A DNA stretch of 64,000 nucleotides, taken from assembly GCF_024139115.2 (NCBI RefSeq), contig NC_085139.1, positions 15,037,533 through 15,101,532 on the forward strand, written 5' to 3'. A program made the translations under genes and the position numbers. Shown piece by piece: positions 54,875 to 64,000 of the stretch (its first letter is position 1; every line of letters starts with the position of its first letter). Below the pieces are notes generated by a model. It was not told where the DNA came from. It searched no databases and worked only from the letters and a program-made list of their open reading frames with translations. The DNA comes from Armigeres subalbatus. Its lineage: Eukaryota; Arthropoda; Insecta; Diptera; Culicidae.

Positions 54875-54945
54875 GTCTTGTTGTGTAGGGGTTATCACGC
54901 CTATCTAGAGAGTAGGAGGTTGAGGGTTCGAGTCCCTCCAAGACA
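54875..54945 (+). other. tRNA-like cloverleaf, right arm
   Basis: Same fold as 54258-54328: acceptor GTCTTG/CAAGAC, anticodon stem CCTAT/GTAGG, seven-base loop CTAGAGA (would read AGA at positions 34-36), T arm GAGGG/CCCTC with TTCGAGT loop. A seryl tRNA should have a long variable arm, which is absent here, so the identity is doubtful. Confidence 0.65.
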
Positions 54946-55007
54946 CGTGGAATCTTTTTCGCAAATTTCATATCAATTAGTCCATTTCGAAACATATGCT
55001 GTGCACA

Positions 55008-55127
55008 AGTCGAGTCAAGTACAAGACACTGAAGACGGCCTTACTGTTGAGGTCGAAATACGTATCTGTCAGGATACAATTAAGTGGTGGAATTCAATGG
55101 GATTGTTCAAACTCGTCTTATGACAGG
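55008..55127 (+). repeat. half copy of the GTCGAGTCAAG MITE family
   Basis: It runs from AAGTCGAGTCAAGTACAAG to CGTCTTATGACAGG, like 39031-39150, and is flanked by a direct repeat of about 37 bp of the host element. Confidence 0.75.
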
Positions 55128-55502
55128 TGATATCAATTTGTCCATTTCGAAACATATGCTGTGCATATGCACAGCCAAGATATTTAACAAAAAACCCAGA
55201 TTAATCCACCTAGCGGTGATGGTGCCTTTCTCGTTTCTTTCGAATGAGTAATTTCTACGCATTTTTGGTGAAAAAAAGTATTTTGACCATAACTTCTGAG
55301 CCTATAGTCCGATCCGGCCAATTTTCAACAGGAAACAATGGGACCAGATTCTGCATCGAATGCAACTTCTTGCGAGCAAATCGGCTGAGAGTACATATGT
55401 GACTAAAATGAGTGAGATTTTGAAAAATGTATTTTGGCCATAATTCTGAATCCCATAGTCCGATTCCGCCATTATCAATACGAAACAATAGGACAAGATT
55501 CC

Positions 55503-55738
55503 TGGGCTGGGTTCGATTCCCGGTGCCGGTCTAGGCAATTTTCGGATTGGAAATTGTCTCGACTTCCCTGGGCATAAAAGTATCATCGTGCTAGCCTCAT
55601 GATATATGAATGCAAAAATGGTAACCTGGCTTAGAAACCTCGCAGTTAATAACTGTGGAAGTGCTTAATGATCACTAAGCTGCGAGGCGGCTCTGTCCCA
55701 GTATGGGGATGTAATGCCAATAAGAAGAAGAAGAAGAA
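55503..55738 (+). mobile_element. 5'-truncated Feilai-like SINE
   Basis: It begins seven bases before the B box (GGTTCGATTCC, 55510-55520) and runs to an (AAG)n tail. A 12-bp duplication GGACAAGATTCC is at 55491-55502 and 55739-55750. The A-box half is missing although the target duplication is intact, so the truncation happened at insertion. Confidence 0.9.
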
Positions 55739-56477
55739 GGACAAGATTCCGCGTTGAATGCAACTTATTGCGAGAAAATCCGTTGAAGATAAGTGCCTGA
55801 AAAATGAGTGAGAATTTTGTACGTGTTTCTTATGTAAAAAATGAATTTTGGCCATAACTTCGAAACCCATAGTCCGATTGGGCCAATTTTCAATACGAAA
55901 TAATTGGGCAAGATTCTACGTCGAATGAAATTTGTTGCGAATAAATCAGCTAAGAGTAAGTGCCTAAAAAGTGAGTGAGAATTTTTCTTATAAAAAATAT
56001 ATTTTGGCCATAATTCCAAAGCCCATAGTCCGATTGGGCCAATTTTCAATACGAAACAACGGGACAGGATTCTACGTCGAATGCAACTTGTTGTGAGCAA
56101 ATCGGTTAAGGATAAGTACCCGAAAAATGAGTGACATTTCTTACGCGATTTTTTCGTACGAATTTGTATTTTGGCCATAACTTTCGATCCCATGGTCCGA
56201 TCTGGCCAATTTCAAATAGGAAACAATGGGACAGGATTCTGCGTCGATAAGCAAATCGGTTGAGGATAAGTGCCCGAAAAATGAGTGACATTTTTTACGC
56301 GATTTTTTCGTACGAATTTGAATTTTTGCCATAACTTTCGATCCCATAGTCCGATCTGGCCAATTTAAGATAGGAAACAATGGGGCAGGATTCTGCGTCG
56401 AATGCAACTTGTTGCGAGCAAATCGGTTGAGGATAAGTGCCCGAAAAATGAGTGACATTTTTTGCGTCGTTTCGTGC

Positions 56478-56488
56478 GCACACACACA

Positions 56489-56520
<32 letters not shown>

Positions 56521-56521
56521 G
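56478..56521. repeat. CA microsatellite
   Basis: A (CA)n run of about 44 bases with one CATA interruption. It generates Cys-Val repeat frames on the minus strand. Confidence 0.95.
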
Positions 56522-56653
56522 ACATCACCTCAATTCGTCGAACTGAGTCGATTGGTATATAACACTATGGGTCTCCGGGCCTTCTATAAAAAGTTTGTTT
56601 TTGGAGCGATCATATAGCCTTTACCGTATACTTAGTATACGAGAAAGGCAAAA

Positions 56654-57591
56654 ATGGTTTTCGTACGGCCGAGTTGCCGAATAATATGCAATTAATTGTA
56701 ATTATTTTCACTTTTTAAAACGGTAACTTATTTCGGTTGTCGGCACCCCGGTGATTATCAAGAGAAATCATCAGTTAATTGCTTAATTTCAAGCTATAAG
56801 CCAAGTTGTTAGCAAAACAAACCATTTTTGAAATCTTGATAAAATGTATATAATGTGCTTAAATGTAATAAATGTCATTATTATTGACACAACACATCTT
56901 GATCTTTTCAGCCACAACGCTCCCGCTTCATAGTTTTTCATTTTAAGTGTTTTTTGGGTGCCGACAACCGACTACCTTATTCGAAATGGCATAAAATCAA
57001 CGCTTGACAAACTTGTTAATATAAATTTTCCAATAAATGAATTAAAACAAATCTCTCCACCAGTTATTAGCTTTTTGGCTTCCATTGGTATGCAAATATC
57101 ATCACATTATGCAATTGTACGACAGTTATGGATAAAAAATAAAAGGGTGCCGACAATCGACCACCTCCCTATGCGTTCACTGAGGCACGTTCTAGTTGGA
57201 AATAATTATTAAACCAACACTTTTATATGGAGCTTCATATAAGTGAAGTGGCTGGCTTTTGAAGACCACGTTACTGATATTGAGCTTTCTATTTCCCTAT
57301 AAAAACTTACAAAACTGAAATCCTGCTACAGATAGCGGGCTTCTAAAAATAATCGCAAATTTTACTTCAATGAGAAAATATAGAACCGATTTCAAGTACT
57401 CTAGCACAGCACTATCATAGAATACAATCTATACGTGGTTCAAATTGACATTAAACAGAACTGAACTTTAGAAAAAAAAAACAATTTGCAACCTTTCCGG
57501 GAAATCCATGATGGAGATTTGATATCAATCTCTCCTCGCAAGTTCACCATACTTTTCCGATATACGCGAATATCGATTCATAAAATTGTTA
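56654..57591. other. spacer with repeated GGTGCCGACAA words
   Basis: 56654-56702 is an inverted copy of 54684-54732. GGTGCCGACAA or its complement TTGTCGGCACC occurs near 56738, 56958 and 57147. No gene seen. Confidence 0.45.
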
Positions 57592-58878
57592 TAGGGTAGA
57601 ATACGGCATTGGCAGGGTGCGACGGTTGTTGGCACCCTCAACAATATTTGCGTTTTCCAGCAAACATACACTATTTATGAACATAGTTATGATTCAATCA
57701 CACAATTTCATGTCTAAGCTTTCATTTGAATAAGTTGTTTGTGTAAAAGTAGCAAGACTTGATGTGTTAATCACCGAAACAAATTTGCACGTACGAAATC
57801 CTTGCTATTATTGCATTGCCAAAGAATGCAGCGTACGAAAAGCAAACTGTTACTTACTTTTTTGGATCGCCTGTTTCTCCTCTTTATTGCGTATGACACG
57901 ACAAATTAAGTACGTAAACTACTTTTTACACTTTATCAACACTTGATTATCACCACAAAGAGCAAATTTATGCAATATTTGCTCTATGGTTCACTAAATA
58001 AAATCGGGACTGTTCGTTTTTTTTGACAGCACCACACTTCGGAATAGAGCGAGAGAATGTGTTTGTGAGCATATCAAACACACGTTAAAAAGATAAAACG
58101 CACAATTGTATGTGATTTTATTTTAGCAAAAATACGAACAAAATATCCAGCGATGGCATTTATTTTTTAAAAAATGTTAAAATTCAAATGCTTCCATTCA
58201 GATTTATACGCAGACCATGAATTATATCAAAAGTGATAGCCACACCATAGTGTTTTAACCCTTATGTGGCTGACAGGACCGTTTTCCATTTGCAACTTCA
58301 ATACTTTCCAAGCTCTTAAAAACAATCTTAACCATTCCCGTTCCTACATAGCGCATTTCAACCATAAATAATTGCCTACTTTTAGGGTATTATCTGTTAT
58401 TCAACTGTGAAACGTAGTGTAAGAATGGGGTGGCTCCAGCGGCTGGATAGGACAGTGCTGCCCATTATTCATATATGAAGACTCACGAGGTGGAATATAT
58501 TGTTAATATACTATACTACCAGAACCGACGAGCTTCGTTTCACCTAACATTGATTAATTATATATTTTTTACATTATTTAAAAGACGATTAAGTATTCGA
58601 AATTTGCAAATTTTGATTCCATTTTTTGGATTAATTTTCGATTAAAGCAGAAATTTGTATTTCATGTGTATGGGAGCCCCCCTTCCAGAAGAGGAGGGGT
58701 CAAATACCACCATAAGAACCTTCATCGTTCCCAAAAACCTCTACATACAAATGTTTATGCCGTTTTCTAGTCTATAAGGGCAGACAAACAAAAATTCATT
58801 CTTATGTGTTTAGATTTGGTTTTACGTTGAGCGGTCGTGTCTTGTACACAACCACCATGGTTTTTTGATGAAACAAAC

Positions 58879-59117
58879 ATATCAAGACAAAATTTTCAAA
58901 ACGACTTATCTGCTTTTGTAAACAAAGATTCAAACGACGATTTGACGAATCTGATAGCTCGCCCACGCACACCAACATCATCAACAGGTAGCGGAAACCT
59001 TCACCTACCTATTGATGGTGTTGGTTTGCGTGAGAGATCTATCAGATTCGTCAAATCGTCATTTGAATCTTTGTTTACAAAAGCAGATAAGTCGTTTTGA
59101 AAATTTTGTCTTGATAT
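58879..59117. mobile_element. near-perfect hairpin element, 239 bp
   Basis: Arms of about 110 bp starting ATATCAAGACAAAATTTTC on both strands with a handful of mismatches, around a short loop near 58990-59003. No coding meaning despite frames of 60-87 codons. Confidence 0.85.
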
Positions 59118-59567
59118 CATGTAAGGACCGCAAAGAGCAAGTTGTATATTTGAAACTGGTTGATAAACTTTTGCTTACGACTCTAAGGCATTACAAAAGA
59201 CAAAAGATGTAAATCTTGGCAGCGGACAAAAAGCATTTAAGTTCCCTTCTCCAAAATGGCCAACATTATTCAAATAGGTTGAAAATGGTAAAAGTTATGA
59301 TAATATCAATATCTGGGTACACGGGTACCCTATCTGCCAGTCACGTCTGTTTTTTGTTGGCCGCATAAGGGTTAAATTTGTTTTACAATGTGTTTAATTG
59401 CTTTTGCCTATATGTCTACATCACATAAAATTGATGCCAAGGCTAAAAATCCATGTTTTGTTTTAAGCCAATTTGATAAACAATAAAGTTTGTTCCAAAA
59501 TTGAGTGAAGCGAGATGAGCGTGCGGCCGATTAATATGAATGCATTTTACTACTGGAGGATATAAAC

Positions 59568-59763
59568 AATAGAGGTAATAAACTATAGAGGACGTTTGTC
59601 GCTGCTGTTCCCTTTGTTATCGTCCCCAAACATGTTGGGTACCTATCTGTCAAAACGTTCTGATTTTTCCTTTGTTGACATTTAGTGCCCTATCCTCGCC
59701 AGCAAAAGATGTTTCGACAGTGACGACAGCGACAAGTGTCCTCTATAGTTTATTACCTCTATT
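59568..59763. mobile_element. MITE, 196 bp, with 8-bp target duplication
   Basis: The inverted ends AATAGAGGTAATAAACTAT match for about 26 bp and then partly (TTGTCGCTG). The 8-bp duplication ATATAAAC is at 59560-59567 and 59764-59771. Duplication length fits hAT or P-type elements. Confidence 0.85.
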
Positions 59764-60080
59764 ATATAAACAACCAGCATTTGGCACCAATACATTACCA
59801 GTTTTCTACTTCCATGTCTAGTTGCTAAAGGGAGCAAACTCATTGCTGATAATAGAAATTGCTATGCCAATAGAAGAAACGTTGACCTGTTACTTTATAT
59901 TAAATTTACTGAGTTTGTGGTAAAAGCTGTTATATTTAGTGAACACCAATCATCAAAGAAAGAGCATACAAATGTATACCAGTTGAGCTATACCTGTGTT
60001 TTAGTGTATTTATTCATTATTTTTATCATTCTATTTGGCGAATGTCTTAGACTGCCAAGAATAGGTATTTTCCCCTATTA

Positions 60081-61064
60081 ACGGAATACGGTATACAGAC
60101 AACAAGGTACCCAAGTCACATTTTTAGATTTATGAATTATTGCAAGAGTATTTGTAATCCTATAACAATGAACCTTCCTTGATTTTGGATGAGCTGTCAA
60201 CATTTTACCGAAAATAATGTAAATTTTGTGTATCACTGATAGTTCGGTAATCTTCGGTATCGCAGTCCGTCAAATCCACCATGTTTCATTTTTATTTGGT
60301 TTCGAATTAAGTTGCTTCCCCAAGCAAGTAATATATTAATACGTAGAAAACGACAGTGAACGATCGCTTCCCTGAAAGTGTTCCACGCTAACGGTGAGTA
60401 TTTTCTGTCCCAATTAAGCAAATCTTCTCAATGATAGGCCTCATTTAAAATATATTGCAGGATTCTCGAAATGCCAATAGGATTTGTTGCTGTATCAGCA
60501 CGCAAGGCGTGCTCCATTGTTAAACATCTAATCACCCGATTAACAGTTTTCGGCAGCAGGAAATATCGGACGTCATTGACCAGAAATCTAGTTTTCTGCT
60601 GTAGCAAAATCATCAACGATCTAGGACCACGAATCCGATAAGCGCCGCCCGACAGGATGCTGAAATTCTGACGGTATACTTGCCCTTTCTGTATTTTCCT
60701 ACCAGGATGCGGCAGTTCCTCATGGATTCATGATTAAATATGAATGATGAAGTTATCTAATTTATGGTATTGTGATTTATATTCTATGGAAATAAAATAT
60801 TGATTACCACGCATCACTAATTATTCCTTCCTATTATGTTATAACAAACACATTCCTAAAAGAACCAGTAGAATTTTCCTCATTACCGAATATTTCGGTG
60901 GATTGTAAACCTTTACCGAACTGAGCGGTAAAATTGACAATTCGCTGAGAGCCTTCAGATTACCGAACGCTCGGTAATCTTTTCGTTTACCGAATTCATT
61001 ACCGAAAGTTCAGCTGTTGAGAATTCGGTAAATAGATTACTGATAGATTAACTTCTCAAACATG
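60081..61064. repeat. region with TTACCGAA repeats at both sides
   Basis: TTACCGAA / TTCGGTAA words cluster at 60205-60260 and 60880-61035 with a plain interior. This resembles the layout of the element at 48610-48901 but I cannot define the ends. Confidence 0.4.
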
Positions 61065-62345
61065 GCAGTGAGCAGCTGTATGAAGTTCTGCACCATATTA
61101 TGTCGAAAATATGGGAAGACGAGGAAATGCCTGCTAGCTGGTTGTACGGCCTCATTTGCCCTCTCTTTAAGAAAGGGCACAGACTGGAGTGCGCCAATTA
61201 CCGAGGAATAACCCTCCTTAATTCGGCGTTCAAAATTATGTCCCGTTTTCTGTTCAACAGATTGAGATCGCTTGAAGAGTCCTTCGTCGGCGAATACCAA
61301 ACAGGTTTTCGTGAGGGCCGATCAACGACGGATCAAATCTTTACCCTGAGACAAATCCTTGATAAATTCCGGGAGTAAAACTTGCAGACACATCATCTGT
61401 TTATTGATTTCAAGGCGGCGTACGATTAAGTGAAACGGAATGAATTATGGCAAATTATGCTTGAACATGGTTTTCCGGCGAAACTGATACGGCTGATTCG
61501 TATAACGTTGTACGGATCGAAATCAAGTGTAAGAGTTGGGGATGAAATATCGACGTCATTTGTTACCTTGGATGGATTAAAGCAGGGTAATGCATAGCAC
61601 TCGAGGGAGCGATTAGGAGAGCTGGTGTGCAAAGAAACGGTACCATTATCACAAGATCGCATATGTTCCTGGGATTTGCGGACGATATCGATATTATCGG
61701 GATTGATCGCCGTGCCGTGGAAGAGGCTTTTGTGCCTTTTTAAGAGGGAGACAGCGAGGATTGGACTCACGATCAATACCAGAAAAATGAAGTACATGGT
61801 CGCTGGAAATCAACGTGGGTTCATTAGTGGTGGTGGTAGCGAAATGGTGCTGGATGGCGCAAAATTTGAAGTGGTAGAAGAATTTTAGTATCTTGGAACA
61901 TTCGTGACGTGCGATAATGATTACGGACTTCGTAACCAGCTTAAGTCCCGTAGTCTGTAAACGAAAACAAAACTCGCGCTGTATACTACTCTGATTCTTC
62001 CGGTGGCTTTATACGGCCATGAGACATGGACGTTAAAGGAGGCTGAGGAGGACGTGAAAGGAGCATGAATCACGAATTGTACCAGGTGTGGATATTGTTA
62101 AACTTATACAACACGGCAGACTACGGTGGGCTGGTCACGTAGTTCGTATGCCGGAAGAACGTCAAGCGAAAATAATATTTAGTAGAGAACCCGTAAGAGG
62201 CCGCAGGCTTCGTGGAAGGCCGCGTACACGCTGGCTTTTTGCAGTTGAAGAGGACCTGAGGGCGCTCAATGTTCAGAGCGACTGGAAGCGATTGGCCCAG
62301 GATCGAGTCCAGTGGAGACGGATACTCCATTCGGCGTAGGTTCAT
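61065..62345 (+). pseudogene. RTE-like non-LTR reverse transcriptase, broken
   Basis: The RT starts mid-domain (WEDEEMPASWLYGLICPLFKKG, given here in part) and includes NYRGITLLNSAFK, GFREGRSTTDQ, FIDFKAAYD followed by a stop, GLKQG, then, after a deletion, GFADDIDIIG (the catalytic block) and the C-terminal region with RLRWAGHVVRM and RGRPRTRW. Stops at 61378 and 61428, a loss of the block between QG and the FADD segment, and further frame changes make it inactive. The 5' end is truncated. The clade is from motif likeness to RTE-type elements and could be another clade. Confidence 0.85.
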
Positions 62346-64000
62346 CGAAGAGCTGTAGCCCATCAAGTATCAAGTAAGTGACAGCATGTGTGATAAATAA
62401 AACAAACATCAAGAAGTTTTAATGATACTTCCTAGACAGCTTTAATCAAGGTATGGACTGCCTCTAATAAATTCACATTTAAAACTTCACAGTATTCGGA
62501 ATTCATAATCTGCCACAAAAGGTTTTAGCAACAGCTTGAAGATGGAGCCTATTGTCATAATAAAACCCCAATAAATAATATTGAATGCCAAAGAGAGGCA
62601 TAATTTATCGGCACATGTTAGAGTACAAAAGTAAGCATGCTGAGACTGTAGATCATCGTCCCGGTTCAACTTTGGCGAAGATAGTAGTTACGTCACATGT
62701 TTACATTTAAAATGATTGTTTACATACTTGTTGAGCCTGCCTTGTTTTTTGTATGCCGTGGGTCAGGATCAGTAATCTTAATTTCAATGTAAATAAATAT
62801 TTACAGAAACGCGAAGGTCAAAAGGCATCCTAGAAAAATCTAAAAAAACATCAATTACGGGACAGGGTAAAAAAATTGTGCAATATCTGCTTTACTTTTG
62901 TGTTTATTACCACTTTGCATTCGGTGGAATAAAGGAATATGAAGAATTTATCGACTAGTCATTATTCTTTGCATACATTAATTAAAACATTCAGAAATCA
63001 GAACTAATATTAATAAACAGCACAACATCCTTTCATGACTGTAAGAAAAAGAAAAATACGCTTTGCTCTCTGTCTTATGACGATCCTGACTTTTTGCAGT
63101 CCTGGTCAGGATTGTTCTGGAATTTTAAATATAAAATTTGAATTACCACAATACTGTGGTATTCGCAGAAAAAGATCAAATAGTATACCTCAAATTACTA
63201 GAAGAGATGGTTGAAACGCGTTACCCGATTAAGCCATGCAAACTTTTGCCCCAAATTGTTCCCAAAGTTTCCCCAACTTATCCTCGTCTTGCGAGCACCG
63301 CATGTAGAAAGCATCACATGAGCATTCCTGAGGCATCTCACCTCAACCGCAGTGACGGAACATAATGAATTGCTTCCCAGCATAATGAAGTAATTCCGGG
63401 TAACAAATTTCCGCCAACCTGGCCGGATGGCCTCACGCTGCTGGTCGCTCCAACAGCAACGGTGTAAGAATGCGGAAAGTGCAAAGAGCGCATCCTAAAA
63501 ATTTCATGGCAATTTAAATTTGGTCTGGTTTTTTGTGCCATTCCTCCTCGGTTCCGGCTGACGATAAGTGTAATGGGACAGGACGGGAGGACAACTTGTT
63601 CGAGCTAATACCCAATAATGAAGAGCGAGTGCGGGCGGGGGCCAACAACGTCGACATCAGCAGCGTCGCGCAATGCCATCACGATTCCTACCGAAGGGCA
63701 TTCCATAACAACGATGATGTTGGCTGATTTTCTTCGCCATTTTTCCGAGACCTTGTCGACCGGGCCGAAAATGCGGCGTACGGTGGTGTGATGGTTCCTT
63801 TCTTCGGTTGCTGGGAAAATGTCTAATGTAGCGTGCCTCTTTTAATAGCCCGCAAAAACATGTTCGCCTTTCTGCACCGAGAGCCCTCGGACTTACTTTA
63901 TCGGGTGGGCTGCGCTGCTTCTGCTGAGTGAGGCTGCAGCGAACATCCTTCGACGTTGGAGTTGGCCGTCGTTGGCCGGTTGAAAGGCAACAGAATCCGA
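62346..64000. other. spacer with no supported gene
   Basis: AT-rich to about 63000, then more GC-rich with denser short frames to the window end (for example 63138-63365 and 63533-63727). No domain, splice or promoter evidence that I can defend. It could be the flank of a gene outside the window. Confidence 0.4.

Larger units (their letters stand above)
54172..55191. mobile_element. inverted-repeat element carrying two tRNA-like sequences
   Basis: The ends TGTTAAATATCTTGGCTG and CAGCCAAGATATTTAACA pair, and about 300-bp arms (54175-54475 against 54730-55007) match closely. Each arm contains a tRNA-like cloverleaf, in opposite orientations. The right arm is disturbed: a GTCGAGTCAAG-family copy (55008-55127) is followed by a second copy of the arm segment TCCATTTCGAAACATATG. 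The 216- and 218-codon frames are mirror images from the two arms. Confidence 0.8.
55195..56653 (+). mobile_element. ATTAATCCACCTAG family element with tandem core
   Basis: It starts CCCAGATTAATCCACC, has five or six units of about 150-165 bp (CCATAGTCCGATT, GGCCAATTTTCAATA, GAATGCAACTTGTTGCGAG, GATAAGTGCCCGAAAAATG), a CA microsatellite (56478-56521), and ends with a hairpin GCCTTTACCGTATACT/AGTATACGAGAAAGGC. GCCTTTCTCG near the start and CGAGAAAGGC at the end are inverted. No ORF of substance. A SINE lies inside one unit. Confidence 0.75.
57592..60077. mobile_element. possible 2.5-kb TIR element
   Basis: The left end TAGGGTAGAATACGGCATT..GGCAG and the right end, on the other strand, TAGGGGAAAATACC..TTGGCAG are similar at roughly 70%. 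TTA flanks both ends (57589-57591, 60078-60080), which would fit a PIF/Harbinger-type 3-bp duplication. No transposase seen; two smaller hairpin elements lie inside. This is tentative. Confidence 0.4.

Noticed and set aside
54875..54945. Functional tRNA gene
   Set aside because: Anticodon and variable-arm features disagree, it is duplicated in a mobile inverted repeat, and no pol III terminator run follows closely.
54208..54995. 216- and 218-codon ORFs with similar sequence
   Set aside because: Produced by the inverted-repeat arms and running through tRNA-like sequences; no conserved domain.
56141..56528. ORFs with Cys-Val repeats
   Set aside because: Translation of a CA microsatellite and tandem repeat.

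Overview
This window looks like a piece of a culicine mosquito genome, most likely Aedes. The evidence is tRNA-derived SINEs that I recognise as Feilai-like (four to five copies), BEL/Pao, jockey/CR1-like and RTE-like retrotransposons, many hAT-type and foldback DNA elements, and AT-rich spacers. I find no host protein-coding gene, rRNA or operon that I can support. Nearly everything recognisable is transposable-element DNA, much of it nested.

Layout. 1-5994: AT-rich spacer with SINE copies (1341-1431, 2106-2390), a TA-flanked inverted-repeat element (2784-3289) and a GAC microsatellite. 5995-14100: a nearly complete BEL/Pao element (BEL1) with LTRs about 1.2% apart, primer-binding site, gag, protease, RT, RNase H and integrase; a Feilai-like SINE (12148-12450) sits inside its integrase region. 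About 15083-29545: a second, much older BEL/Pao polyprotein (BEL2) cut into pieces by three insertions whose target duplications can be read: a hAT-type element (15319-19882, itself carrying a jockey/CR1-like retrotransposon on the minus strand and a hairpin MITE), a second hAT-type element (20991-22518, with a perfect 58-bp inverted filler at one junction), and a 5.5-kb non-autonomous LTR element with 178-bp LTRs (23206-28673), which carries a 55-bp minisatellite, a small hAT-type element and a jockey-like fragment. Removing each insertion plus one target-site copy brings the BEL2 reading frame back together at the junction.

29.5-39.8 kb: mostly unrecognised spacer with tandem repeats (30.0-30.6 and 33.7-34.3 kb), a small inverted-repeat element (35526-35689), three short-period tandem arrays built on similar CCGAAT/GGCATAAT motifs (36.6-38.1 kb) and a 700-bp purine-rich tract. 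39809-42715: a 2.9-kb foldback element with 1.28-kb arms, Transib/RAG-like CACA(T/G)TGG termini and a 5-bp CAATG target duplication. 42981-47805: a 4.8-kb hAT-type element with an 8-bp duplication, holding another hAT-type element and further MITEs. 48.6-53.8 kb: a TA-type element, tandem repeats and a 3.7-kb foldback whose arms are 152-bp satellite arrays in opposite orientation. 54.2-56.7 kb: an inverted-repeat element with two opposed tRNA-like cloverleaves, followed by a repeat family with internal tandem units and a 5'-truncated SINE. 57.6-60.1 kb: a possible 2.5-kb TIR element with two smaller hairpin MITEs. 61065-62345: a 5'-truncated, broken RTE-like reverse transcriptase. 62.3-64 kb: unrecognised, becoming more GC-rich at the end.

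The genes here are selfish-element genes; none except possibly BEL1 and the minus-strand RT looks recently active, and both of those carry disabling changes. All calls are from reading the sequence; no database search was run.
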